A DNA stretch of 64,000 nucleotides, taken from assembly GCA_015178975.1 (NCBI GenBank), contig WHVD01000054.1, positions 372,001 to 436,000 on the forward strand, read 5' to 3'. The translations under genes and the position numbers were made by a program. Below, one piece after another: positions 43,716 to 54,989 of this stretch (its first letter is position 1; each line of letters starts with the position of its first letter). Source of the DNA: Hysterangium stoloniferum (taxonomy: Eukaryota > Basidiomycota > Agaricomycetes > Hysterangiales > Hysterangiaceae). Under the pieces are notes generated by a model. It was given only the letters and a program-made list of their open reading frames with translations, searched no databases and was not told the DNA's origin.

Positions 43716-46267
43716 ATGCCTCGTTGTTCAGGCTGTTCTAAAAAATTTCCATGTCTTGAAGAGGAAGTTCTGTGTGGCCGATGTGATAAACTGGACCGAA
43801 ATCCCTCAGAGCCCGAAAAGAAAGTTATTTTGGTGAGTTCAGTCATTTATGAAATTTATGTAGATAATGAATGAAAAAATAGGCAAAACCACAATGCAAG
43901 GGATGTGGTGTAATTTATTCATTTTTGACAGAACCTCTCTGTGGAGATTGTGTAGATGAAGCAGACAAAAGTATGTACATCATTCTTTATGTGAATTGTT
44001 TGCAAGGTTTAAAGGGCTTGTGAAATACTAGGGCCCCATCTATTTGATAGTATGTTCTTACATTATTTATACAATGATTTCAAACTTGTTTTAATTTAAT
44101 TATATTCATATATATAGGTGATCTTGCAGAATTTCTCACTCAATGCACATTAGACCTCGAAGAGACTGCATCAAAACACCGATTGCATAAGCCACTGCCC
44201 CCCAATGAGAGCCTTCTGAAAGGATATGAAGTGCATGAGAAGACACGGGCCTTGAAAAAGCAACATAAAGGGGAAATCATCAATATTAGATATATGCTTG
44301 CACAGGTTATACCGGGGAAAAAAAATCCTAAACAGGTATTTAGATTTAATTTCTTTTATTTGTTTAATCAAGATCCATATAAATTCTTTGATAACTTTAG
44401 ATCCCACTACCTACATTGAAAGACCCTTTCAATGTACATGATGACGCCAATGAGGTTATTGACAAGATCCTATCAAATATTAAAGACTACTATGATCGTC
44501 ACAGCAACTGTGATGTGAGGTTGATATGGGACCGGTAATGAGATTTACATATGAAATCAAAAGTCACTAATTTATTTTTATAGAGAGAGAGAGATTTTCG
44601 TGGTTGTAAATGGTCCAAATCTGCAAGATCATCATTTTGTAGACATTGATGTGATGAAGCTGGGGGGTAAAAGTATTGGTGAATGGCGGGCAGATTTGAT
44701 CAATCGAGATTTCCTTTCAGATAAAGATGTCAAGAAGGGTGAACTCACACTTCAATTGCGGTTGCATGAAGATGTGCCCACAGTAAGTAGTAATTATAGT
44801 TGAATTTGAAATATTGGAATTATACTTTTATTAACTAATAACTTTCAGGCCAGTCATATCAGTGAAGATGAGCTTAACACTATTGGTGGAATGAATTATA
44901 ATAAAAACTCGGTCCAAGCATATGGCAGTAGAAGTCTTGGAACAAAGCGCAAGATGACTGCTTCTGAAAATGGTATGTTTTGTAATTTTCTATATTTATG
45001 TATTTTATTATACTAATAAGATGATGCAAAGAAAAAGATGCACCCGAGAGTGCATACCCTAGCAAAAGATACACCAGTGCATATGTTAGCTGTTATGCAA
45101 CCATAAATGTGGCCTACATTGCATATAAATTCCAAAAAACTAAAATAACAGTCAATCGACGTACCTGTGACATTGAGGTTACGAGAAATGATGAAATTGA
45201 GACAGTTCTTGTGCAGAAGAACTGGCGAGAGCATATTGGATGTGGTGGACGGCAGGGTGGATATTTGGGCCATGGGCTTTACAAATATGCCTTTGAGGTA
45301 CATGTAGCCTTATCATTTGGTGTGAAATGTAATTTACCTGATTTGCAGGGGAAAATACAAGAAAAAAACTTTGCACTCTTCGAGTGGAAAGAAGTTTGTT
45401 GCCAATTCGATTCAGAGAATTTCAACAAGCTGCAGTCAGAACTCATGCTTCTAGCCTGGGGCAAATATTTTGTCGAGTCATTTAATGAACACATTAGGTC
45501 TAGTAATGCTGAAAATATACCAGGTGAGTCAAATCACTGATAACTCTGATTTGAAATCTAATTAATTGTTTGAATTTAAGCTCTCAGATGGAATACAGAG
45601 GATACGTTCATTGGAAATTTGATAGATGAAGTAGAAGACACTACAAATTTCTCAGAAAGTTGTGAGCCCACCATACGCTGGAATGCATTCTTGGCAGCGC
45701 CATTGCTACCTAAACCAACACGAGAGGTCAAATTCTCTGGAAACACAGAGGCTGGAAATAACATGGATAGACTTGGGATGTGTGTTGATGCCTTTGCACA
45801 TCACACTGTCATTGACTCTGTTGGCGAGTTTCTATTTGCTGACCTGCAAGGTGGGTCCTTCTAATTAATGTAAATTTTATTACTATTCATCTGCCAAACT
45901 TGTAGGATTTATTTATGGGAATAACACAGTCGTCCTTTTTGACCCTCAGGCCCACAGGTATATCCCAATATCATTGCTCATAAATATACTATTAATGTAC
46001 ATATGTTCAAGCTTCGATCAGACCAGTGGTTCATGGGACAAGGGCACCAGTGCCATCCAGAACTTCCTCAATACGCACCAGTGTAATGATATTTGTCGCA
46101 GCCTAGAGCTTGACTGTATCCGTGTCAAAGTCCCACCACCTCCTGCCCCAAAAAGAGACATGAACCCTCACAAGCTCAATATGACACCCCCTTGGGGCTC
46201 ACCTGCCATTGAAAATGTTATATCTCCTGTGCACAAGGAAGCAGTGCAACAGGCTGTCACCAACTAG
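43716..46267 (+). CDS. Alpha-kinase with two N-terminal zinc ribbons
   Basis: This is an atypical protein kinase of the MHCK/eEF2K family. Two tandem four-Cys ribbons come first, one per exon: CSGC..LCGRC and CKGC..LCGDC. A linker follows (to about residue 200) with HKPLPPNESLLKGYEVHEKT. The kinase domain spans the second half: YIAYKFQKTKITVNRRTC, the glycine-rich GCGGRQGGYLGHGLYKYAFE, FLFADLQGFIYGNNTVVLFD (catalytic Asp region), and FLNTHQCNDICRSLELD with the H-x-C-x3-C zinc-binding residues of the fold. About eleven exons, with no stop or frameshift seen. It is AT-rich relative to the housekeeping genes and lies beside an integrase-like gene. Alpha-kinases are greatly expanded in some Agaricomycetes (family knowledge). 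The C-terminal 50 residues are Pro-rich. Confidence 0.85.
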
Positions 46268-46343
46268 AATTGATTTGTCTAGCTAACTTTCATTTCTTTG
46301 TGATGCTTTAATTAGAATGGCAATTGATAATTGAATTTGCTAT

Positions 46344-48307
46344 TTAGATATATGATAACATTGCCTCGAAGATAGCCCAGACATTGTGAAGAGTTAGCTC
46401 ACAGACATGCAAGGACTCATATACTTCAGATGCACGCTTTTCATACTCAGCACTCACAAACCGCAAAAGGTCTTCTCCTCCTAACTCTTCCTTCAATTGA
46501 CAGACCACATCCCGATCTACAGGCTGCAGAAGGTTCTCAGCACCGAGATCTTTGTATGTACCAAGTGCCATATTAGGTGATATCCCGGATGGCAAAACCT
46601 TGTGTTTGTCCTTCCGAACCCAATGATTGTTGAAGCGATCTTGTAAATGATTGTTGAAGCGATCTTGTAAATGATTGTTGAAGCGATCTTGTAAATGATT
46701 GTTGAAGCGATCTTGTAAATGATTGTTGAAGCGATCTTGTAAATGATTGTTGAAGCGATCTTGTAAATGATTGTTGAAGCGATCTTGTAAATGATTGTTG
46801 AAGCGATCTTGTAAATGATTGTTGAAGCGATCTTGTAAATGATTGTTGAAGCGATCTTGTAAATGATTGTTGAAGCGATCTTGTAAATGATTGTTGAAGC
46901 GATCTTGTAAATGATTGTTGAAGCGATCTTGTAAATGATTGTTGAAGCGATCTTGTAAATGATTGTTGAAGCGATCTTGTAAATGATTGTTGAAGCGATC
47001 TTGTAAATGATTGTTGAAGCGATCTTGTAAATGATTAAGCTCCTGTTGGATGAGCTTCGGCCATAGCCACTGAACCAGCTCACTGTGATGTGTCAGTGAT
47101 AATTAGATATCCAACAAGTAAGACTTACAAATGACGAACGTCCATTGGATTATAAATGTCCTCACCAGCATCCCAGTGTACTTTCACATTATCACCCCAC
47201 TTGAGACGAAGTTGGAGCCACCCGCGCTCAATGGTAGTATTGTGGATTGATTTTAAAAAACGGTGTGCAGGAAGGCCATCCACACACAAATCTGGTGAAA
47301 ATGTCTCCCTATACATAACCAAACATCAGTAGAAAAACAATAGACATAACACCATTGCACCTTAAGGCATTCGCAATACCAAAGACTCTGCCAGTCTCAC
47401 TCCCACAGTCGGTTGTCGTTTGAACAGGCATACCTGTATTACATCAGTACAATAAATTGTCAGATGGAAAACTCACCGCCCATCTTTTCGATCAAGCTCA
47501 AATACAAATACGCAATTGCCACCTTCAGACGATTGTTTGGAAGCACCCAGATCCCCAACCATGCCCCTGACCATACATCTCGTATTGCCCACAGCGGAAA
47601 ACCAATCGCTGCCAGCTTGTCATGGCCATCCCCGCTCCACTCTTGATGAGGGCCCAATAGCACAAGGGGTGAACGATTTATCTTTCTTGCACCGGGTTGT
47701 CTGATTGTGAAACCGGTTGGGTCTTGAAGCCGCATAGTTTGTGTAATAAAACTTCTAGAAAGAATTGTTAAAAAATGCAGTAGGGTGCAATGCACACACA
47801 TACCGTGTTAAATTAACCCCAGTCCCTGCAGTAATGGCTTCCTTCACTACCCGTGGTCCTTGCCGGCTTGTGGGATCCTGAGCCATTTGGTCAAGAACAA
47901 GTTGCCGCTTCACAGTATTTGGGAGACTCTTCGTTGTAGCACCGCTGCCTTGTAAGCCAAGCTGCCTGCGACGACGAGCAATAGTTGCTTCACTAATAAA
48001 AGAAAAAAGTGAGGTTGAATATCTAGAGAGCGATACGAGTCATACCTCATCTGGATCCCATGCTCTGCAAGAAGTAGCTTGCTGAGTACCTTACGGTTGG
48101 TAATGCCACGTCGGTGGTATTCAATGAGAAGTTGCTTTATGTTTTCGTCTTTAGAAGGCGCTATGAATGGTTATTCGAAAAATGTTAACAATAATTATAT
48201 GAGACAGTGGAAGATTACTCACGGCAGTGGTTGTATTGATTAGACCCTGAAGGATTCCGATTGTACTGGGTGCTAGGCTGGGATAGCACAGACTCGGTAT
48301 CTGACAT
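46344..48307 (-). CDS. Integrase-like DDE protein with 17 tandem 8-residue repeats
   Basis: This belongs to a transposon-derived integrase-core family common in Agaricomycetes. It starts MSDTESVLSQPSTQYNRN. An HTH-like region follows (KDENIKQLLIEYHRRGITNR, ATIARRRRQLGLQG). The integrase core shows WSGDGHDKLAAIGFPLWAIR (first Asp), WVLPNNRLKVAIAYLYLSLI, TTDCGSETGRVFGIANALR (second Asp) and IHNTTIERGWLQLRLKWGDN (Glu). After VQWLWPKLIQQELNH the frame runs through 17 copies of LQDRFNNH (47030-46623), then resumes with WVRKDKHKVLPSGISPN. It ends FEAMLSYI. About seven introns, all splicing in frame. Apart from the expansion the gene looks intact. No terminal inverted repeats were found, so it may be domesticated or a fixed copy. 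Confidence 0.82.
46623..47030 (-). repeat. 24-bp minisatellite, 17 perfect copies, in frame
   Basis: The unit starts ATGATTGTTGAAGCGATCTT and is 24 bp long; 17 exact copies fill 408 bp, plus a 6-bp partial at the right. It lies within the coding region of the integrase-like gene and encodes LQDRFNNH per unit. Identity across all copies indicates very recent expansion or homogenisation; a collapsed or inflated assembly could change the count. Confidence 0.95.
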
Positions 48308-49458
48308 CAACGATAATGATATGAGCAGCGGCGGTGACAGTGGGCAGCGGCGGCGATGATAGTGGGCAGCGGTGGAGGTGATAGTGGAGGGAACGACAGT
48401 AATATTAGGCGGCCGGCAGCGAAAAACGACAATGATAGAAAGCGGCCGCAATGTCGACCATTGTCAACGAGAATTCTAAGTGTGAAACTATCCATTATGT
48501 AATGAGTTCAGATTTGGCGAGTTGATGTGACATTTGCATTTAACTCATCGCTGTCAGAATCTAGACCTGATACAGTTGGGACACCGTACCTGGTGATCAG
48601 GGGCGACGTAAATGGTACTGTCCCCCAATACGATGATTCTCGTGGTAAAATGTCTATTTTTACATATGATTATCTTTCGGAGATTGCGGTGTCGAGGCGC
48701 CGCGCCGCATCAACTTCACACGATTTAGAAAAATCTCCTGGAAATAATATAAAGGTGTTAAAATGTATTAAATAAATTCCCTTTCAAAATTGACTCTGCT
48801 CGTAAGTATACTTGCTGCTTCCAACAGTCAACCGTACACTGAAAATTCAATATAACTTCATAAACACGAAGCGCATCCCGCTCAACCTATGAATGTCGCC
48901 TATGAGCAGAAGAGCGTGATATATGCAGCAAAATTGTAGCGCACAGTGCATAAACATTAATCATGGGTGGAGAGTAGGTGTAGCGACTGTGTTTGGCCGC
49001 CCTCTGCTGTGCTTGGAGGGTTGGTAGGTTGAGGCCTAAGGGGCCGTGGCTGCTGTGGTCTAATGGGCTTGGGCTGTGGGACGTTCCCAATGGGCGGATC
49101 AGCAGACGGGAAGCTACTGACGATTCTATGTTTATATTTCAGTTTTTTTAGAGAGAAGGAGGAGAAGGGGGCGACAAACCGAATCAATACCATTATGGCA
49201 AAACTTCAGGAAGGTAACAAAGGGAGAGGGATTCAAGACGGTGAGGAGGGACAGTTAGGCTCTTGTAGAAAAAGTGGGGGAAATGGGGATGAAGCCGTAT
49301 TATTATAGGTTTTTCGAAGTCATATTGACTAGTTGCTTGCTCTGGAGGTCGATAATTTATGCTAGAAAAGACTGCCCAGATCACAGATCGGGCCGGCACG
49401 TGTGCAAGTTGGCCATTTAAAGAATACAAAATAACCTTTTTGACGGAGATGGCCGTGT
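48308..49458. other. Spacer after the integrase gene, no gene recognised
   Basis: This contains the upstream region of the integrase-like gene, with GGCAGCGG-type short repeats at 48330-48380, and the short block at 48566-48583 shared with 42276-42293. A Gly/Pro-biased low-complexity stretch lies at 48990-49090. No intact frame with motifs is seen. Confidence 0.45.
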
Positions 49459-50598
49459 CGCATAAGCAGCAAACACAAATGAGTTGATCAGTTGTTAGGA
49501 TCCTCGCCTTTTTGGGACCCCACAACTTGTTTCTACCTTGGCAAACCTTCTGGCACCCTGACATGGGTGCCCTGGACTATGGGGCCACCACCTCAGTACC
49601 CTGAAACTTGGTTTACTGTAGATTACCCCTCTAGTCATTCCATTTCATCTCCATCCTGATGCTCTCCCTTCATCTGTTCTACATGTTATTTGCCACCTCA
49701 TACCCACATCCCATTAGGTTTAGTTTAATCCTTGCCCCTTTCCATGTTTCCCTTGACCTATCACTACCTCTCACTTCTGTTAAGATCTAAGCAAGGGGAT
49801 AAGAGAAGGCTCTAATGTCAGGGGGCCAGCAATAGAGATCATACTAGTCAGGAGGTCTGTTAAGTGTTGAATTTAGGCTCACGCACTCCGCATTACCAAG
49901 CCCAGATGGCTACACCACACTGTATCCGGTTATACCACACCGTACACGGATACATGAAGCCGCATCGTTCCTGCCCAATATACGGTCTTACTACCATCAT
50001 TTCCATGCAATATAATCATGTACTATTTAATCCCAGACACTCAAGACTCATACCTCAGTCGAGTCACTACTTTGTGTCAACTGAGGTATGTTATCACTAC
50101 TTTGTGTCGACTGAGCGTATTTGTTACATTAAGATCTCTGTTATTCAGACCCACAACCTTGTAACCCTCTGTCACAACTGTCACAAGTCACAACATTGTC
50201 ACAAACATTCAAAGGTAATATTTGACAACTCTTTAACTCAACAAACCCGAACATTATTCAACAACATCAAATCTCTTTCAACATGTCTCATTTCAACATC
50301 ATGAATGATGTCATTATTAGATCATAATATAGTCATAATGATACAAAGAAAAGCATAAAAGGGCCACAAAAGGAGCGAGGGAGGGCATGCTTATAACCTC
50401 TGACCGATGGCCAGTGCCTATCATGTAATCAGTTCACACAGGTCATTATGTAAGTTACCAGCAGACTGTTGGCTGGCGTCATTCTTCTAAGTCATGAGCA
50501 TCCATTTTAGTTTGGACCCAGATTTTGAGATTAATCTTTTTAGACCAGGAGGGTAACAGCTAATTACAATTAATTGAATCTGAAGGTATTAAAGAGGG
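49459..50598. repeat. Dispersed-repeat fragments left of the LTR element
   Basis: Bases 49459-49537 repeat 42204-42275. From 49865 (TGTTGAATTTAGGC) to about 50160 the sequence resembles an LTR start of a family related to the one at 50599. The stretch 50160-50390 recurs at about 58733-58960. These are degenerate pieces without clear ends or target duplications. Confidence 0.5.
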
Positions 50599-50857
50599 TG
50601 TTGAATTTAGGCTTACGTGTCGCTCACTCGGAGCCGACCAGTTGCTATATAAGGTAGTCGACCATAGTAGAAACACCTCAGTCTGTTACCTTACCTACAA
50701 CGTGACTGAGGTGAGTTAAGATCCTAAGCTACTCGCCTTACTGTAACTAATAGTTGTTTATTAGTTAAACTACTATTAGGTACATAATATATCAGTCTGT
50801 TACCTTACCTACAACGTGACTGAGTTAAACTACTATTAGGTTCTTGAGTTTTCAACA
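50599..50857 (+). repeat. Left LTR of the non-autonomous element
   Basis: This 259-bp LTR differs from the right copy by only a few substitutions (for example CAGTCTG versus CAGTCCG) and a 2-bp indel (TAGGTACATAATA versus TAGGTATAATA). It contains an internal duplication of the CCTTACCTACAACGTGACTG segment. Few differences imply a fairly recent insertion. Confidence 0.9.
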
Positions 50858-50869
50858 GGTTATGGGCCC
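50858..50869 (+). promoter_or_regulatory. Primer-binding site, half initiator tRNA-Met type
   Basis: GGTTATGGGCCC begins on the first base after the left LTR. It is complementary to the conserved GGGCCCATAACC around the anticodon of eukaryotic initiator tRNA-Met, the internal priming site used by copia-type elements. Confidence 0.8.
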
Positions 50870-52234
50870 CGGTCGCGCTGTATAATATGATTGATGAAAC
50901 ACAGTCCAATCGTGTTCTCAAGTCTCAAGAACCTATCTAACTTATATCCTAATTGAAACAACTTTCTGCACAGGTTGCATATTCATCTTCGCAACCCTCT
51001 TCTTCCCATCATCCTTTTTGGGACTCAATTGTTCCTACACATGGTGTCGATCACCTCGTTGTTGACGGCATTTAGACCAGAGGGCATCGTTCCAGTACTA
51101 AACCACCCCTGGTGTTTCGTTCGACGTTGAAAACCATTCTCGCCCCTCAAAGACAGACTCGGTTGTGGTTCCAACCAGCTGTCGCTAACAATCCATCATG
51201 GCCATCCCTTGTCACTACAATTAACATTTGAAAATGATATTTCCTACCATAATTCTATTTGACTGTTCAACACTGCAACCTTGGGAATACCTCCATTAAC
51301 GCTGCTCATTGACTCAAGAGCTGGATGATGGATATATTTAACCCACAAGAACGTACGGCCGTCCTACGATCAACAAGCGACACAACGCCATGTTGTTGCT
51401 ATTCGTTCGACAAGTTGCAAGGAGTTTTGTTTTGCGTCATTTAGCCCATTATTTTACTCGACACTTTCACAACCAACAGATCAATCACATCTTGCCCCGA
51501 AAGTCAATTTCTTCTACAGCTTTGTAGGAGACTATGCGAAAGGAGGAGTAGAGCAGCGAGGAGGAGGAGTATAGGGAATCAAAACACCGCACAAATGGAA
51601 GGAGGCGGCCACCGTATTTATGTTTGACACACTTGTCGCATCTGGCATCAGATCCTCCATCCTTCAACAACTCTTTGGCCCATTCCACATCCGAGTGTAA
51701 TCACTTCCACTCTATTCGCATCATCACTGCACAGATTGATCATTGATGCCGCCCACTGTGATGTAGAACAGTTACCTTGTTCTGACCGCCGCATGCCAAT
51801 TTCCTCTAATGTTCAACATGCTCGCACCGAGTTCCCGTGTATTCAACATGGTCAAAATGTGCCGTGCCCGGTGAAAAATTATACATAAACACATTACCCA
51901 GCTTGAAGGGCATTATCAAACCAATGCCGAGTGGGGCTGAAACCACTGGACTTGCACGGCTCTGTCACCAGCCACTTGCTTTATCGTTGCGGACATCACA
52001 CTGACTTCTTTTTGACAATCGCGATACGAAGTCGACCCGAACTGAACTGCCATCATGCCTCGTCAAATAGCATACGCTGCACGGAACCTGAACCCGAGCC
52101 TGTGCATGCCTCGTTGAAAAGCACCACATAAGAAAACTGACCACGAAAGTTGCGTCTACTCGAAAGCATGCCAGACTGAACCCAACCTCGTTATAGACTG
52201 AACCTGACCTACCTCGACCCGGACTCAGATACAA

Positions 52235-52345
52235 ACTGAGTATAAACAAATACCGAACCTGACTCAGACCAAACTGAGTATAAACGAATACCGAACCTGA
52301 CTCAGACCAAACTGAGTATAAACAAAATACCGAACCTGAGTTAGC
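52235..52345. repeat. 38-bp tandem repeat, about 2.5 copies
   Basis: The unit begins ACTGAGTATAAAC and continues with ATACCGAACCTGACTCAGAC. It lies just upstream of the hairpin array within the LTR element, with minor sequence differences between copies. Confidence 0.7.
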
Positions 52346-52915
52346 TACGCCTTGTTGAACGGCGTGCACCAAACCTGAGTTAGCCACGCCTCGTCGAACG
52401 GCGTGCACCAAACCTGAGTTAGTCATGCCTTGTCGAACGACGTGCACCAAATCCGAGTCAGTCACACCTTGTTGAAAGGTGTGCAAATCCGAGTCAGCCA
52501 CACCTTGTTGAAAAGTGTGCAAATCCGAGTCAGTCACACCTTGTTGAAAGGTGTGCAAATCCAAGTCAGCCACACCTTGTTGAAAAGTGTGCAAATCCGA
52601 GTCAGTCACACCTTGTTGAAAGGTGTGCAAATCCGAGTCAGTCACACCTTGTTGAAAGGTGTGCAAATCTGAGTCAGTCACACCTTGTTGAAAGGTGTGC
52701 AAATCCGAGTCAGCCACACCTTGTTGAAAAGTGTGCAAATCCGAGTCAGCCACACCTTGTTGAAAAGTGTGCAAATCCGAGTCAGTCACACCTTGTTGAA
52801 AGGTGTGCAAATCCGAGTCAGCCACACCTTGTTGAAAAGTGTGCAAATCCGAGTCAGTCACACCTTGTTGAAAGGTGTGCAAATCCGAGTTAGTCACACC
52901 TTGAACGGCGTGCAC
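52340..52915. repeat. Array of 36-bp hairpin repeats
   Basis: Twelve full 36-bp units run from 52463 to 52894, plus a partial thirteenth, preceded by three diverged units from about 52340. Each standard unit contains CACACCTT-GTTGA-AAGGTGTG, an 8-bp perfect stem with a 5-nt loop, then CAAATCCGAGTCAGT. A second subtype has a C before the stem (GCCACACC) and AAAAGTGTG in the 3' arm. Both strands are open because 36 is a multiple of three, which explains the long antisense frame through the array. Confidence 0.9.
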
Positions 52916-53750
52916 CGAACCCCGAACCGAACCTGAATTGACATCTGTCCCATGACACATTTTATTGCTTCTGAGCAACTTCTATGTCTATTTTTTTTTT
53001 GGAACAGGCCCTTCCAGTGTCTCCCGCCACCAAACTAAAGGGTACAAATGCAAACATCCTTTCTGACAGGCAACCAGTCGATCCCTCACTACGTGTCGGC
53101 TGAGATACGTCTCAAGTTGCTGAACTCGAATGAACTCGTACTGAACCGGAACTAAAAGGGAACTAAACCGAACCCGAACCATGCTGCTTACACACATTCA
53201 AAAATGTGTGAACTGAACTGGACCCTGAGCACGAATCGAACCCGAAATGAACTGTCACCATATTTTATCAAAGGACCACCCTGATATCAGTTTTTAGACC
53301 ATTGATGGCAACCAGTTGATTCCCACTTTACGTCGACTGAGATATCGTCATCATGATACGCCCTGACCCACTTGATGAACCAATCTGAACCAAATTGTCG
53401 AAAACGCGTGTCGTCGTTGAATGAATTTGAACCCAAACCGAATCTGGACTGAACCACTGCAATACGTATTCAGAAGAACACCCATCCGATACTGACTGCC
53501 AACTGATGTGCATGGCCATGGAGGGCCAATCCCTGGAATGGTAGAGGAAGAAGGGAATTGCCACCAGTCAAACCACCCCAAAAGAACGGTTTTTTTTTTT
53601 TTTTTCATGTCTTTCGACAAGTCAATAAACCTATCCAAACTGGTCAAGTCCCACTCTTGAACATTGTCGCTACCCTATTATTTGCTTTATTACATGTCTA
53701 ACAGTATGTCGGTCCTTATACAAGACTATGTAAGTCGAGGAGGAGAAAAA

Positions 53751-53917
53751 GCTTATGCGACTCAACAAGCTTGTCTGACTGACACCAATATTTTCCTTAC
53801 TTGTTCGACCCTCAAGCTGAAGTTTGGGCACATACTTATGCGACTCAACAAGCTTGTCTGACCGACGCCAATATTTTATGTACTTGTTTGACCCTCAAGT
53901 TGAAGTTTGGGCACACA
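53751..53917. repeat. Two tandem copies of an 83-84-bp unit
   Basis: Copies at 53751-53834 and 53835-53917 share CTTATGCGACTCAACAAGCT, CCAATATTTT and AAGTTTGGGCACA, with scattered substitutions. They lie inside the LTR element, downstream of the hairpin array. Confidence 0.75.
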
Positions 53918-54715
53918 CACACCTCTTGTGGCACCTTGATTACTCACGCCGTCGAAGATCTTATGGCATCTCCTGCTCACAGTTTCCAATTCCGGGGTAT
54001 TGACCTTTACGATGATGCAACAGTGGACAGAAACATACCATAGCCTTCGATCACGCATGACACGTGGCTTTCTAGACAATCCAACATTCTGGAGCAGCCG
54101 GGCTTATTCCAACTTTTTTTGCTTCCTTTTTTCGACCGTCCCACAGCACATTATACATGATGATCTCAAGTTCCGGAATGGCCTATTCCATTATCATAAC
54201 TTGTTTCGACATCTCCGGTCTCACTACTTATCAATACGATCTGCCAAACCATTGCTGTTGTCGAGCTCTCAAAAATCCCAGTAGTGATAACTCCCACGCA
54301 TGAGGCGGAGTTCATTTACTATCGTTCATGCGAGGAGGAGTTCCAGAATCTGCTCAGCCATTATACCCAGGATCAGTATTGCTCATACAGATCTGGCGTT
54401 GCTCGTACCCTTCTAGTTTTCGATTTCAAGGAGTGCAATGGTGAGGAGCATTCCAAACAATGGCACGAATGCTGTGGTTGTTCTCTGTCATGGATGAAGT
54501 TGGTTTACCCGCACCCGCGACCGCAATCAGCCTTTGCTATGGAATGGCAATTCAGGCGCAGTATCTCCGATAAAGAACATGAAAAGCAATGCACGAGTAA
54601 AACATATCAACATATAACATCATTACACGCGAACGAACCAGCATGGGGATATCGATACAATGTCTTACCCCTTTTCGTCTATGTGAATCCGAGGAGAACG
54701 CTTAGCCAGGAGGAG

Positions 54716-54972
54716 TGTTGAATTTAGGCTTACGCGTCGCTCACTCGGAGCCGACCAGTTGCTATATAAGGTAGTCGACCATAGTAGAAACACCTCAGTC
54801 CGTTACCTTACCTACAACGTGACTGAGGTGAGTTAAGATCCTAAGCTACTCGCCTTACTGTAACTAATAGTTGTTTATTAGTTAAACTACTATTAGGTAT
54901 AATATATCAGTCCGTTACCTTACCTACAACGTGACTGAGTTAAACTACTATTAGGTTCTTGAGTTTTCAACA
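54716..54972 (+). repeat. Right LTR of the non-autonomous element
   Basis: This is the partner of 50599-50857, preceded by the purine tract AGGAGGAG and followed by the GAGGG target duplication. It is inserted immediately downstream of the broken MULE transposase (minus strand). Confidence 0.9.
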
Positions 54973-54989
54973 GAGGGATAGTCAGGAAA

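Larger units (their letters stand above)
50594..54977 (+). mobile_element. Non-autonomous LTR retroelement (LARD-like), target duplication GAGGG
   Basis: Near-identical LTRs, 50599-50857 (259 bp) and 54716-54972 (257 bp), start TGTTGAATTTAGGC and end GAGTTTTCAACA. The 5-bp duplication GAGGG flanks the unit (50594-50598 and 54973-54977). The primer-binding site GGTTATGGGCCC directly follows the left LTR and complements the anticodon-loop region of initiator tRNA-Met, as in Drosophila copia half-tRNA priming. A purine tract, AGGAGGAG, precedes the right LTR. The 3.9-kb interior has no gag, protease, RT or integrase frame. Instead it holds several tandem arrays (38-bp, 36-bp and 83-bp units). 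The complete cis signals without coding capacity fit a large retrotransposon derivative moved in trans (inference). Confidence 0.88.

Noticed and set aside
46517-47083. 188-residue frame made of IYKIASTI repeats
   Set aside because: It is another frame of the 24-bp array. The LQDRFNNH frame joins conserved integrase sequence on both sides.
49865-50283. Complete LTR with TGTTGAA...TTCAACA ends
   Set aside because: Flanking bases do not form a target duplication, and similarity to 58733-58960 runs past the proposed end.
52463-52915. CRISPR-like array
   Set aside because: The 36-bp units are contiguous with no variable spacers, in a eukaryotic LTR element.
51965-52978. 337-residue minus-strand ORF with DLHTFQQGV repeats
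   Set aside because: It is open only because the repeat unit is 36 bp without stops on either strand. There is no start context, and it lies antisense inside a non-coding LTR element.
54284-54721. 145-residue ORF before the right LTR
   Set aside because: No gag, RT, integrase or other motif recognised; it ends inside the LTR start. Kept only as a possible remnant.
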